Assembly: GCF_002750855.1 (NCBI RefSeq)
Contig: NZ_NWUC01000004.1
Span: 248,001 to 312,000 of the forward strand
Origin: Neopararhizobium haloflavum
GTDB taxonomy: Bacteria; Pseudomonadota; Alphaproteobacteria; Rhizobiales; Rhizobiaceae
Length of the DNA stretch: 64,000 nucleotides
Direction of reading: 5' to 3'
Part shown: positions 7,418 through 15,494 of the stretch, one piece after another
Layout of the letters: each line of letters begins with the position of its first letter
Numbering within the stretch: position 1 is the first letter of the stretch
Program-made: the position numbers and the translations under genes
The notes under the pieces: model-generated
Database searches by the model: none
Seen by the model: only the letters and a program-made list of their open reading frames with translations
Told to the model about the DNA's origin: nothing

Positions 7418-9679
7418 TCATTCGTAGAGGCGCGTTGCCGTGGAAACACAGGCACACTCCTTCAACTGCATGAGCAACTGATTGAGCTGCTTGAGATCCC
7501 AGACCTCGATTTCCATCATCAACTCGGTGATGTCCGAGGCGATGCGCAAAGTCGACAGAGCGCGGATATTGGCATCGCGCTGAGCGATAACGTCGGTCAT
7601 CTCCGCAAGCGACCCCGGCTCGTTGAGCGCATTGACCAGAATGCGGACCGGAAAACGGGTCTTCGTCGCCTCGTCGATGTCCCATCGGATGTCGATCCAG
7701 CGTTCGGGCTGGTCGTCGAAGCGTGTCAGGATCGGCGATTGAATCGGATAGATCGTGATGCCCGCGCCCGGCTCCATGATACCGACGATCCGGTCACCCG
7801 GAACGGCGCCGGCCGGCGCGAAGGAGACGATTGCGTTCTGGTCCACGCCACGGATGGGAAGCGCGTCGTCGGGCTCACCCACCCCGCCCTTGCCGGCGCC
7901 GTTGGTCTTGCGGGCGATTCGGGATTTGACCTTGTCCTTCTTGCCGAGCCCCGGCATGCGGAAAATGACACCGGCAGCGCTGCGCAGATTGAACCAGCCC
8001 TCGTCGGCAGCCGCCTTCGACATCGGCGCGCGCTCATCGGCGTGCTCGGGGTGAATGGCTTTCAGAACGTCCTGTGAGGAAAGCTCGCCGCGGCCGACGC
8101 TGGCGATCGCATCCTCCACGTCCTTCTGACCGACCCGATGCAGCACCGGCCTGAAGAGTTCGCGCGAGAACGTCTTGCCGGCCCGCGTGAAGGCCCGCTC
8201 CAGGATGCGGAAACCGAGCCCGGCATACTGTTTTCGAACCGCGGCGCGCGTGGCACGGCGGATCGCGGCACGCGCCTTGCCAGTGACGACGACCTCTTCC
8301 CAGGCCGGCGGGGGAACCTGCACGCCGGACCGTATGATCTCGACCTCATCGCCGTTGTTGAGGCGCGTCACCAGCGGCATGATCCGGCCGTTGATCTTGC
8401 AGCCGACGCAGGTATCGCCGACGTCGGTATGGACGGCATAGGCAAAATCGATCGGCGTTGCCCCGCGCGGCAGGGCGATAAGGCGCCCCTTGGGCGTGAA
8501 GCAGAAGACCTGATCCTGAAAGAGCTCCAGCTTGGTGTGCTCCAGGAACTCTTCCGGATTGTCGCCTTCCGACAGCTGCTCGATCGTGTGACGCAACCAG
8601 GAATAGGCGCGGCTGTCTCGCGAGAGCAGGTCCTCTCCACCCTTCAGATCATCCTTGTAGAGCGCGTGCGCGGCCACGCCGTATTCGGCGATCTCGTGCA
8701 TGCGGGCGGTGCGGATCTGCAGTTCGATGCGTTGGCGCGAAGGACCGACGATCGTGGTATGGATCGACCGATAATCGTTCTGTTTCGGTGTCGATATGTA
8801 ATCCTTGAACCGGCCCGGCACGACGGACCAACGCGTGTGGACGATGCCGAGAGCCTGATAGCAGGCGGCGATGTCCTCCACGATGATGCGAAATCCATAG
8901 ATGTCGGAAAGCTGTTCGAAGGACAGCGACTTGGACTGCATCTTGCGGAAGACCGAATAGGGCTTCTTTTGACGTCCCTTCACCTTCGCTTCCAGTTTGT
9001 GGTTTGCGAAGAGTGCGGAAAAATCCTGTTCGATCGTGCGGATCAGGTCACGGTTCTTGGCCGAAAGATCTGCAAGCCGCTTGGTGACCGTGTCGTGCGC
9101 CTCGGGGTTGATGTAGCGAAAGGCGAGTTCCTCAAGCTCGTCGCGCATGTCCTGCATGCCCATGCGCCCGGCCAGCGGGGCATAGATGTCCATCGTCTCC
9201 TCGGCGATGCGCGCGCGTTTTTCCGGCGGGACATGGCCAAGCGTTCGCATGTTGTGCAGACGATCGGCCAGCTTGACGAGCAAGACGCGGACATCGTCCG
9301 AGATAGCAAGCAACAGCTTGCGCAGATTCTCGGCCTGTTTCGCTCGCTTGGACACAAGATCGAGCTTCTTGATCTTGGTGAGGCCCTCGACCAGGGCGCC
9401 GATGTCCTGACCGAAAAGGTCATCGATCTCGTCGCGCGTCGCGCTGGTGTCCTCGATGGTATCGTGCAGCAGCGCGACCGCGATCGTCGCCTCGTCGAGC
9501 CGCATGTCCGTCAGGATCGCGGCGACTTCGAGCGGATGGGAAATATAGGGATCGCCACTCGCCCGCTTCTGCTTGCCGTGCTTCTGCATGGCGTAGACGT
9601 AAGCCTTGTTGAGCAAGGCCTCGTTCACGTCGGGCTTGTACCGTTGCACGCGCTCCACGAGCTCGTACTGGCGCATCAT
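7418..9679 (-). CDS. rsh: Bifunctional (p)ppGpp synthetase/hydrolase
   Basis: 753 residues. An N-terminal HD hydrolase domain with HDTIED at about 72-77 is followed by the RelA/SpoT synthetase domain with the RFKDYI form of the substrate loop, typical of bifunctional enzymes. Then come a TGS domain, a helical/zinc-finger region and a C-terminal ACT domain (FPVRILVNALNEPGSLAEM). It sets the stringent response and is normally the only long Rel protein in these bacteria. It follows rpoZ as in many proteobacteria. ATG codons at 9679 and 9676 are both possible starts. Confidence 0.95.
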   Translation of the reverse strand: MMRQYELVERVQRYKPDVNEALLNKAYVYAMQKHGKQKRASGDPYISHPLEVAAILTDMRLDEATIAVALLHDTIEDTSATRDEIDDLFGQDIGALVEGLTKIKKLDLVSKRAKQAENLRKLLLAISDDVRVLLVKLADRLHNMRTLGHVPPEKRARIAEETMDIYAPLAGRMGMQDMRDELEELAFRYINPEAHDTVTKRLADLSAKNRDLIRTIEQDFSALFANHKLEAKVKGRQKKPYSVFRKMQSKSLSFEQLSDIYGFRIIVEDIAACYQALGIVHTRWSVVPGRFKDYISTPKQNDYRSIHTTIVGPSRQRIELQIRTARMHEIAEYGVAAHALYKDDLKGGEDLLSRDSRAYSWLRHTIEQLSEGDNPEEFLEHTKLELFQDQVFCFTPKGRLIALPRGATPIDFAYAVHTDVGDTCVGCKINGRIMPLVTRLNNGDEVEIIRSGVQVPPPAWEEVVVTGKARAAIRRATRAAVRKQYAGLGFRILERAFTRAGKTFSRELFRPVLHRVGQKDVEDAIASVGRGELSSQDVLKAIHPEHADERAPMSKAAADEGWFNLRSAAGVIFRMPGLGKKDKVKSRIARKTNGAGKGGVGEPDDALPIRGVDQNAIVSFAPAGAVPGDRIVGIMEPGAGITIYPIQSPILTRFDDQPERWIDIRWDIDEATKTRFPVRILVNALNEPGSLAEMTDVIAQRDANIRALSTLRIASDITELMMEIEVWDLKQLNQLLMQLKECACVSTATRLYE

Positions 9680-9707
9680 CTCAGAAACGCTCTCCGCTCA
9701 AACGAAA

Positions 9708-9736
9708 CGTGCGCCGGATAGAACGACCGGCGCACG
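9708..9736 (-). terminator. Possible terminator between rpoZ and rel
   Basis: A 10-bp perfect stem (CGTGCGCCGG with CCGGCGCACG) has a 9-nt loop. On the minus strand it is followed by TTTCGTTTG, an imperfect T-tract. It would partly uncouple rel from rpoZ. Confidence 0.4.
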
Positions 9737-9783
9737 AGAAATCAAATCGACAACGTGGGCAGGCGGCAGCGACAGCCGCCGGA

Positions 9784-10197
9784 TCAATAGTCGTCGTTCT
9801 TTTCCGGCGGCACAAGGCCTTCGATGCCGGCGAGAAGCTCTTCTTCCGACATCTGGTCGAAGGTGATCTTGTCCTCTTCGTCCTCGGTCGGTGCGACCTC
9901 GATCGTCTCTTCAGAGCTCGCCTCGGCCGGCGCCGGCTGCGCGCTTGCATCGGGCTCTGGCTCATCAACCTCGACATGCTTCTGCAGCGAGTGGATTAGA
10001 TCTTCCTTGAGGTCGCCGGGGGACAAGGTCTCGTCGGCAATCTCGCGCAGCGCGACGACGGGGTTCTTGTCGTTGTCGCGATCGATGGTGATCGCGGCGC
10101 CCTGCGAAATCAGGCGTGCGCGGTGGCTTGCAAGAAGAACGAGCTCGAAACGGTTGTCGACTTTGTCGATGCAATCTTCGACGGTGACGCGGGCCAT
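9784..10197 (-). CDS. rpoZ: RNA polymerase omega subunit
   Basis: 137 residues. The N-terminal [24 protein letters not shown] is diagnostic for omega, as is the ALREIA element. The acidic, Glu/Ala-rich tail after residue 70 is longer than in Escherichia coli but usual in Hyphomicrobiales. Omega helps assemble RNA polymerase and forms part of the ppGpp site, which matches its place just before rel. The start has AAAGGA 9 nt upstream. Confidence 0.95.
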   Translation of the reverse strand: MARVTVEDCIDKVDNRFELVLLASHRARLISQGAAITIDRDNDKNPVVALREIADETLSPGDLKEDLIHSLQKHVEVDEPEPDASAQPAPAEASSEETIEVAPTEDEEDKITFDQMSEEELLAGIEGLVPPEKNDDY

Positions 10198-10393
10198 GGC
10201 CTGTCCTTTACAGTCAGGGAAATTTGCGGGATTGGCCTTTCCATACTCCCTGCCCTGTACTAATTCAAGAACGTTGCTGGAAGATCGCCGTTTGACCTCG
10301 CATTTCGCGTCCATTTGCCGCCCTCGCCGGCCATGTCATCGGTGCCGGTCCGGACGTCGTGAATATTCATAGTTGATTGCCGAAAGCATCGCC

Positions 10394-10969
10394 ATGTTCG
10401 ACCCCCGCGAGAAGATCGCTCTTTTCATCGACGGCGCCAATCTCTACGCCGCCTCCCGCAGCCTCGGTTTTGATATCGACTACAAGAAGCTCTTGGCTGC
10501 CTTTCAAAAGCGCGGCTACCTCTTGAGGGCCTATTATTATACGGCGCTGGTGGAGGACCAGGAATACTCCTCGATCCGGCCGCTGATCGACTGGCTGGAC
10601 TATAACGGGTTCAAGGTCGTCACCAAGCCGGCCAAGGAGTTCACCGATGCGTCCGGGCGGCGCAAGATCAAGGGCAACATGGATATCGAACTCGCCATCG
10701 ATGCCATGGAGCAGTCCGACACAGTGGATCATTTCGTCATTTTCTCCGGTGACGGTGACTTCACCTCGCTGGTCGACGCGCTGCAGCGACGCGGGCGCAA
10801 GGTCTCCATCGTCTCGACGCTGGCAAGCCAACCTCCGATGATCGCCGACGATCTGCGCCGGCATGCCGACCACTTCATCGACCTGATCTCGCTCAAGTCG
10901 GAAATCGGACGCGCACCCAGCGAACGGCCTGCGCGGCAGCCCGCTCCGGATGAAGACGACGAAGACTGA
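10394..10969 (+). CDS. NYN-domain (LabA/DUF88) protein
   Basis: 191 residues. The PIN-like NYN fold is shown by ALFIDGANLY near the N-terminus, GNMDIELAIDAM in the middle and FSGDGDF, which carry the conserved acidic metal ligands of a presumed ribonuclease. A short Arg/Pro/Asp tail ends it. A TTG at 10373 would add seven residues. It is divergent from rpoZ with about 200 nt between, so a promoter must lie there, but I cannot assign boxes. The stop overlaps the beginning of the possible longer UDG frame. Confidence 0.88.
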   Translation: MFDPREKIALFIDGANLYAASRSLGFDIDYKKLLAAFQKRGYLLRAYYYTALVEDQEYSSIRPLIDWLDYNGFKVVTKPAKEFTDASGRRKIKGNMDIELAIDAMEQSDTVDHFVIFSGDGDFTSLVDALQRRGRKVSIVSTLASQPPMIADDLRRHADHFIDLISLKSEIGRAPSERPARQPAPDEDDED

Positions 10970-10979
10970 CACCATCACC

Positions 10980-11669
10980 ATGCATCCGACCAAAGCCGGC
11001 CCTCTCGAGCCGTCGCACGATTGCCCGCTTTGCCCGCGGCTACGCGCCTTCATCCTGCAACAGAGATCGACGCATCCCGACTGGTTCAACGGGCCGGTCG
11101 CGACCTTCCTGCCGCCGGAGGGCCTTGACGGCGTCGAACTGCTCATCGTTGGCCTTGCGCCTGGGCTGCGGGGCGCCAACCGCACAGGTCGTCCCTTCAC
11201 CGGCGACTATGCCGGCGACCTGCTCTATGCGACGCTGCGCGACTTCGGCTTTTCAACCGGAACATTCGCGGCCCGGCCGGATGACGGTGTGCGTCTGATC
11301 GGAACGGCGATCACCAACGCCGTGCGATGCGTGCCGCCGGAAAACAAACCGGTCGGCGCGGAAATCAACACCTGCCGTCAGTTTCTGGCCGCCCAGCTGG
11401 ATGCAATGCCCCACCTCAGGGCGATCATCACGCTTGGCAAGATTTCGCACGATTCGACCGTTCGCACGCTCGGAGCAAAGGTCGCGCACCATCCTTTCGG
11501 GCACAATCTGAAGACGGACATCGATGGTCTTGCGATCTTCAGCAGCTATCACTGCTCGCGTTACAACACCAACACGGGGCGCTTGACCGAAGCGATGTTC
11601 CGCGATGTGTTCAGCGCTGCACGAGCGCACATTCGGCGGCCGAGAACAGCCAATACTGCGGGCGAGTAA
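10980..11669 (+). CDS. Family 5 uracil-DNA glycosylase
   Basis: 229 residues. CPLCPRL near the N-terminus starts the iron-sulfur cysteine set; motif A reads GLAPG-x-x-G-x-NRTGRPFTGD and motif B reads SYHCSRYNT, the pattern of family 5 (UDGb) rather than family 4. It removes uracil and other deaminated bases from DNA. An ATG at 10950 inside the preceding gene would add ten residues. The Cys in SYHCS sits where many relatives have Pro. It is closely linked to the NYN gene. Confidence 0.88.
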   Translation: MHPTKAGPLEPSHDCPLCPRLRAFILQQRSTHPDWFNGPVATFLPPEGLDGVELLIVGLAPGLRGANRTGRPFTGDYAGDLLYATLRDFGFSTGTFAARPDDGVRLIGTAITNAVRCVPPENKPVGAEINTCRQFLAAQLDAMPHLRAIITLGKISHDSTVRTLGAKVAHHPFGHNLKTDIDGLAIFSSYHCSRYNTNTGRLTEAMFRDVFSAARAHIRRPRTANTAGE

Positions 11670-11832
11670 CGCCTTCGCACCATTTTGGTACAGATCGCTA
11701 AAAATTCACAACCTGCCTCAGTCAACGATTGGTTGTATTTATTTTTGTGACCACTTCTGCGTGAAACTTTTCTGGTCCACAATCGTCTTCATTACGCGCG
11801 AATAAATTGTGCGATAACAATGGAGGCACACC

Positions 11833-12573
11833 ATGATTGCAGACACGATCCAAGCGAGGCCGCGGACGGCTGTGTTCGCCGCCCTTCTTGCAGCACCTTT
11901 CCTCTTTTCTTCGACCACGCTCGCTCAGGATGTCGGCGTTTCCGTCGGCGGCATCGACGCAGGCGTCTCGGTCGGCAGTGACAATGGCGGCCTCGGGGCC
12001 GGCGTCGGCGCATCGGTCGGCGGCAGCGATGGCGTCAACGCCGGTGTCGGCGCAAGCATCGGCGGCGGAGGCAGCGTCGCCGATGTCGGTGCCGGTGCTT
12101 CGATCGGCGGCAGCAGCGGTGTGGATGCTGGCGTCGGCGCGACCGTCGGCGGCGACAGCGTGGCTGATGTCGACGCTGGCGTATCCATCGGCGGCAGCGG
12201 CGGCGTAGACGCCGATGTCGGCGCGACCGTTGGTGGTGACAGTGTTGCCGATGTCGATGTTGGCGTCGGGATCGGCGGCGGCGGCGGTGGCGGCATCATC
12301 GGAGGCGGCGGTGGCGGCATGGACGGCGACGGCGACGGTCCCGGCAATGGCGGCAACCCCGGCGACATGGGAGGCGGCGACATGGGCGGCGGAAACATGG
12401 GTGGCGGCGACATGGGTGGCGGCGACGGCGGCCCGAATGGCATGGGCCGCCCCGGCAACATGGGCGAGATGTCAGCCGAAGCCATCATGGCTCGGGAGTG
12501 CCGGGGCATGATTTCGCCTCGGGCGCCCGGCGCGGCGCGCATCGTTGCCGACTGTCAGGCCATGGATCGCTGA
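11833..12573 (+). CDS. Secreted Gly/Val/Ala/Asp repeat protein of unknown function
   Basis: 246 residues with a good GGAGG site. A Sec signal peptide of about 32 residues ends in TTLAQD. Residues about 33-155 are imperfect repeats of roughly 20 residues built on GVDAGVGATVGGDSVAD. They alternate Val/Ala with Gly and place Asp or Asn at turns, suggesting a beta-solenoid. Residues 155-215 are poly-Gly with Met/Asp (GDMGGG units). The final 35 residues carry two cysteines (ARECRGM, VADCQAM) that could form a disulfide. It may be a surface or matrix protein. Nothing in it shows enzymatic activity. Confidence 0.7.
   Translation: MIADTIQARPRTAVFAALLAAPFLFSSTTLAQDVGVSVGGIDAGVSVGSDNGGLGAGVGASVGGSDGVNAGVGASIGGGGSVADVGAGASIGGSSGVDAGVGATVGGDSVADVDAGVSIGGSGGVDADVGATVGGDSVADVDVGVGIGGGGGGGIIGGGGGGMDGDGDGPGNGGNPGDMGGGDMGGGNMGGGDMGGGDGGPNGMGRPGNMGEMSAEAIMARECRGMISPRAPGAARIVADCQAMDR
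11929..12290 (+). repeat. Tandem coding repeats in the secreted repeat protein
   Basis: Units of about 57-66 nt contain the recurrent core GGCGTCGGCGC-(A/G)-C-(C/A). The encoded consensus is close to V-D-A-G-V-G-A-T-V-G-G. Repeats near 12123-12190 and 12190-12260 are the most alike, pointing to recent duplication. Confidence 0.65.
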
Positions 12574-12592
12574 ATCCGAATTGCCAAACCCA

Positions 12593-12620
12593 GCAACGCC
12601 GCGCGTCGCCGCGGCGTTGC
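12593..12620 (+). terminator. Hairpin after the secreted repeat protein gene
   Basis: An 11-bp perfect stem (GCAACGCCGCG with CGCGGCGTTGC) and 6-nt loop begin 20 nt after the stop codon. No T-run follows, so it could be a weak terminator or 3' stabiliser. Confidence 0.45.
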
Positions 12621-12702
12621 ATCCCACCGATGCCCGCCGGCAAGCGGGACGAACATGAAAACCTTTGACATTTCTCCTAGGCAACGACGACATCAAGCGA
12701 TA

Positions 12703-12717
12703 CGAATATGATATTCG
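12703..12717. promoter_or_regulatory. 15-bp palindrome CGAATAT-G-ATATTCG
   Basis: A perfect 7+1+7 inverted repeat just before the GNAT gene looks like a dimeric repressor operator. A TTATAA box lies at 12725-12730, so a bound protein could cover the promoter. The regulator is unknown. Confidence 0.45.
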
Positions 12718-12740
12718 CAATTGCTTATAAAAACGACCCA

Positions 12741-13634
12741 ATGACCTGCGACCTCATTGAAATCGGACCGCGGGACACGAAGGGCCACGAGGCTTTCTTT
12801 CGCTTCACGGAAGAGGCGTTCACCGATGTGTCGTTTCGGCTTTGGGCCGATCGTGGCGGTTGGGACGACCGTTTCACTGTCTTCGCCATGCTCTTGGACG
12901 GAGAAATCGTCAGCACCATCGCGCGCACGGCCATGCGCCTTATCGTCGACGGGATGACGGTTGACGCCTACCAGTTGGGCGCTGTCGCGACGCGGCGAGA
13001 CATGCGCGGCCGCGGGCATCTCAGGCACTTGATGACGCACATCCTGGCGCTTCCGCCCCTCGACGATCGTCCGGTTTTCGTGTTCGGCAACGCGTCCGTC
13101 ACCGATCTGTATCAGCGTTTCGGCTTCGAGCGGATCGAACAACGTGCCTTCAGTCTCGATCGGGCCACGAACGCTCATGCGGCGCACGCGCTGCCTGTGC
13201 TTGACATGGCAAGCCCACAGGATCGGCTCACCCTGAAAGCCATGGCCGCAACGTCCGCGCCGCTGAGCCAGGATTTCTGCGCGATCGACTATTTTCCGAT
13301 AATGCTTTGGCACCTGACCTATTTCGGCCAGCAAGCTCGCCGTATTGCGGAGAGGAACGCTGCGGTCATCGTCAGCCAAACCGGAGCGAACCTGAAAATC
13401 CACGACGTGATCGCTCCGGAACCCTTCGCGCTTGATCCCTATTTCGACGGACTCGCGCTTTCCGATTGCAATGCGGTTTCGTTCGGCTTCGATCCGACGT
13501 CATGGCTTGAGAGTGAGAGCATCGATCGTCTGCGCATGGCGCCGGACGACGGCAATGCCAATCCGTTCTTTGCCCGCGGCAGGCCTTCGCCCCATGGCCG
13601 GGTGACCCACTATCCAGAACTGGCCAAGACGTAG
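12741..13634 (+). CDS. GNAT-family N-acetyltransferase
   Basis: 297 residues from this start. The acetyl-CoA binding motif is in VATRRDMRGRGHLRHLM, and FGNASVTDLYQRFGFERI is the typical last strand-helix of the GNAT fold. The protein continues about 150 residues beyond the core, so there is a second domain of unknown role. An ATG at 12708 lies inside a palindrome and has no ribosome-binding site; the ATG at 12741 lies 10 nt after a TTATAA box, so a leaderless message is possible. The acceptor substrate is not evident. Confidence 0.75.
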   Translation: MTCDLIEIGPRDTKGHEAFFRFTEEAFTDVSFRLWADRGGWDDRFTVFAMLLDGEIVSTIARTAMRLIVDGMTVDAYQLGAVATRRDMRGRGHLRHLMTHILALPPLDDRPVFVFGNASVTDLYQRFGFERIEQRAFSLDRATNAHAAHALPVLDMASPQDRLTLKAMAATSAPLSQDFCAIDYFPIMLWHLTYFGQQARRIAERNAAVIVSQTGANLKIHDVIAPEPFALDPYFDGLALSDCNAVSFGFDPTSWLESESIDRLRMAPDDGNANPFFARGRPSPHGRVTHYPELAKT

Positions 13635-13689
13635 TCTGAGGGCCAATTCTCTCCGAGGCTCAACAGGCCAGGATGCAACGCCTCAACGA

Positions 13690-14169
13690 CTAACCATGCT
13701 GACGCAGCAGGCGCGATTTCTGGCGCTGCCAATCGCGCTGTTTCTGGGTCTCGCGCTTGTCGTGCAGCTTCTTGCCTTTGGCCAGGGCCAGTTCGAGCTT
13801 CGCACGACCGCGATCGTTGAAGTAGATCTTGAGCGGAACGAGCGTCATTCCCTCGCGATTGACGGCGGCGAACAGGCGACTGACTTCACGCTTGTGGAGT
13901 AGAAGCTTCCGCCGTCTGCGGGTCTCGTGATTGAAACGGTTGGCCTGCAGATATTCCGGCAGATACGAATTGATCAGCCATATCTCCCCGCCCTCTTCCG
14001 TGGCATAGGATTCGGCGATATTGGCCTTGCCTTCGCGCAATGACTTCACCTCCGTGCCGGTCAGTTCAAGACCGGCCTCAAAGGTGTCGATGATCTCGTA
14101 GTTGAAGCGCGCCTTGCGGTTTTCCGCGACGATGTTGCGCGCCGGCTTGGCATTCGCCTTGGCCATCAT
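13690..14169 (-). CDS. smpB: SsrA-binding protein
   Basis: 159 residues. [10 protein letters not shown] near the start and [15 protein letters not shown] are the OB-fold signatures of SmpB. The C-terminus is the basic tail ([15 protein letters not shown]) that mimics the anticodon arm of tmRNA during trans-translation. It lies downstream of dapA on the same strand, the order common in rhizobia. tmRNA itself was not found in the window. Confidence 0.95.
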   Translation of the reverse strand: MMAKANAKPARNIVAENRKARFNYEIIDTFEAGLELTGTEVKSLREGKANIAESYATEEGGEIWLINSYLPEYLQANRFNHETRRRRKLLLHKREVSRLFAAVNREGMTLVPLKIYFNDRGRAKLELALAKGKKLHDKRETQKQRDWQRQKSRLLRQHG

Positions 14170-14276
14170 AATCCTTGCCTGGAGCGGCCCGGCCCATCCG
14201 CTTACCGCTCAATTCTATGTAGTCGGACCGAGCGCGCTATTCAAAGGCACGCGCAAGGGCCTGGATGTCGATCGGA

Positions 14277-15161
14277 TCAATTCAGCAAACCTGCATGACG
14301 AAGGGCGGCATCGAGCCGCTCCTCGGTCGTCCGCTCGACTGGCACGAGCGGTAGCCGCTGGGTATTCTTCATGCGGCCCAGCCTGGACAGGGCATATTTC
14401 GCGCCGCCGGGATTGGGCTCGATGAACAGGGCCTTGTGCAGCGGCATGAGCCGGTCCTGCAGGCCAAGTGCCTTGTGGAAATCGCCCTTCAGTGTCGCAG
14501 CCTGGAATTCGGCACACAGCCGCGGCGCGACATTGGCCGTAACCGAGATGCATCCGACGCCGCCATGGGCATTGAACGCTAATGCCGTCGCGTCCTCGCC
14601 CGAAAGCTGGATGAATTCGGACCCGCAGGCCGCGCGCTGTTCGGAGACGCGCTCGATCTTCGCCGTGGCGTCCTTGACCCCGACGATGTTGGGGTGGTCG
14701 TGATGCAGCCTCGCCATGGTTTCCGGCGTCATGTCGATGATCGACCGACCGGGGATGTTGTAGATGAAAATCGGAAGCGATACGGCACGCGCTATGGCGG
14801 CGTAGTGCTCGTAGAGCCCGCGCTGACCCGGCTTGTTGTAGTAGGGCGTGACGACGAGGATCGCATCGGCGCCCGCGTCTTCGGCGTGGCGGGCGAAATC
14901 AACTGCCTCGTGGGTCGAGTTGGAGCCGGCGCCTGCGATGACGGGGACCTTGCCCTTCGCCTCTTCGAGGCAGATCTCGATGACGCGCTTGTGTTCCTGA
15001 TGGGAAAGCGTCGGCGACTCGCCGGTCGTGCCGACGGGAACGAGCCCACTCGACCCTTCCGCGATCTGCCATGCGATATGGGCGCGATAGGCGTCTTCGT
15101 CGACAGCCCCTGCATCATCGAAGGGCGTGACGAGCGCCGGTATGGACCCCTTGAACATCAT
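14277..15161 (-). CDS. dapA: 4-hydroxy-tetrahydrodipicolinate synthase
   Basis: 294 residues, the normal length. The aldolase barrel shows [16 protein letters not shown] near the N-terminus, Y-N-I-P-G-R in the middle and the Schiff-base lysine in [10 protein letters not shown]. It condenses pyruvate with aspartate semialdehyde in the lysine and diaminopimelate pathway, so it feeds peptidoglycan synthesis. It is divergent from the lytic transglycosylase gene. ATG codons at 15161 and 15158 are both possible. Confidence 0.95.
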   Translation of the reverse strand: MMFKGSIPALVTPFDDAGAVDEDAYRAHIAWQIAEGSSGLVPVGTTGESPTLSHQEHKRVIEICLEEAKGKVPVIAGAGSNSTHEAVDFARHAEDAGADAILVVTPYYNKPGQRGLYEHYAAIARAVSLPIFIYNIPGRSIIDMTPETMARLHHDHPNIVGVKDATAKIERVSEQRAACGSEFIQLSGEDATALAFNAHGGVGCISVTANVAPRLCAEFQAATLKGDFHKALGLQDRLMPLHKALFIEPNPGGAKYALSRLGRMKNTQRLPLVPVERTTEERLDAALRHAGLLN

Positions 15162-15494
15162 GGCTCCTGAAGCGTGCGGCCAATGTCTCTTGCTTTGGCC
15201 ATATTGTCATTGTCATCTCGCCCCCACAGGGCGTGAGGCGGCGCACAATAGTCGCGCGACAGAGTTGTCGCAAGCGCGAACGGGTTGGTTTTTCCTGGCT
15301 GTGCGGGCACAACCCTATCGCGAAGGATTGCATTTGTCAGGTGCGAATAACCTTTGATTAACGGTTACTTCACTGCTTCGCCGGCATTCTCGTCCTCATC
15401 TGTGCGTTCGAGGCACAACCGGCGCGCTGCGGCGTACCGGACGAGCGGGCGCAGCGAAACACCACTGCCAGTATTTCGGGGCTGAGCGATATCG
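15162..15494. other. Divergent intergenic region between dapA and the lytic transglycosylase gene
   Basis: 333 nt without a convincing gene. It must hold promoters for both sides. The only motif I can support is a near-consensus CtrA site listed separately. No RNA gene was recognised. Confidence 0.5.
15347..15361. promoter_or_regulatory. Near-consensus CtrA site (ATAA-N7-TTAA)
   Basis: It matches seven of eight fixed positions of TTAA-N7-TTAA. It lies 134 nt before the murein lytic transglycosylase start, a sensible target for a cell-cycle regulator. The match alone is weak evidence. Confidence 0.35.

Noticed and set aside
8138-9721. Open frame of 527 codons on the plus strand
   Set aside because: Antisense shadow of the rel gene.
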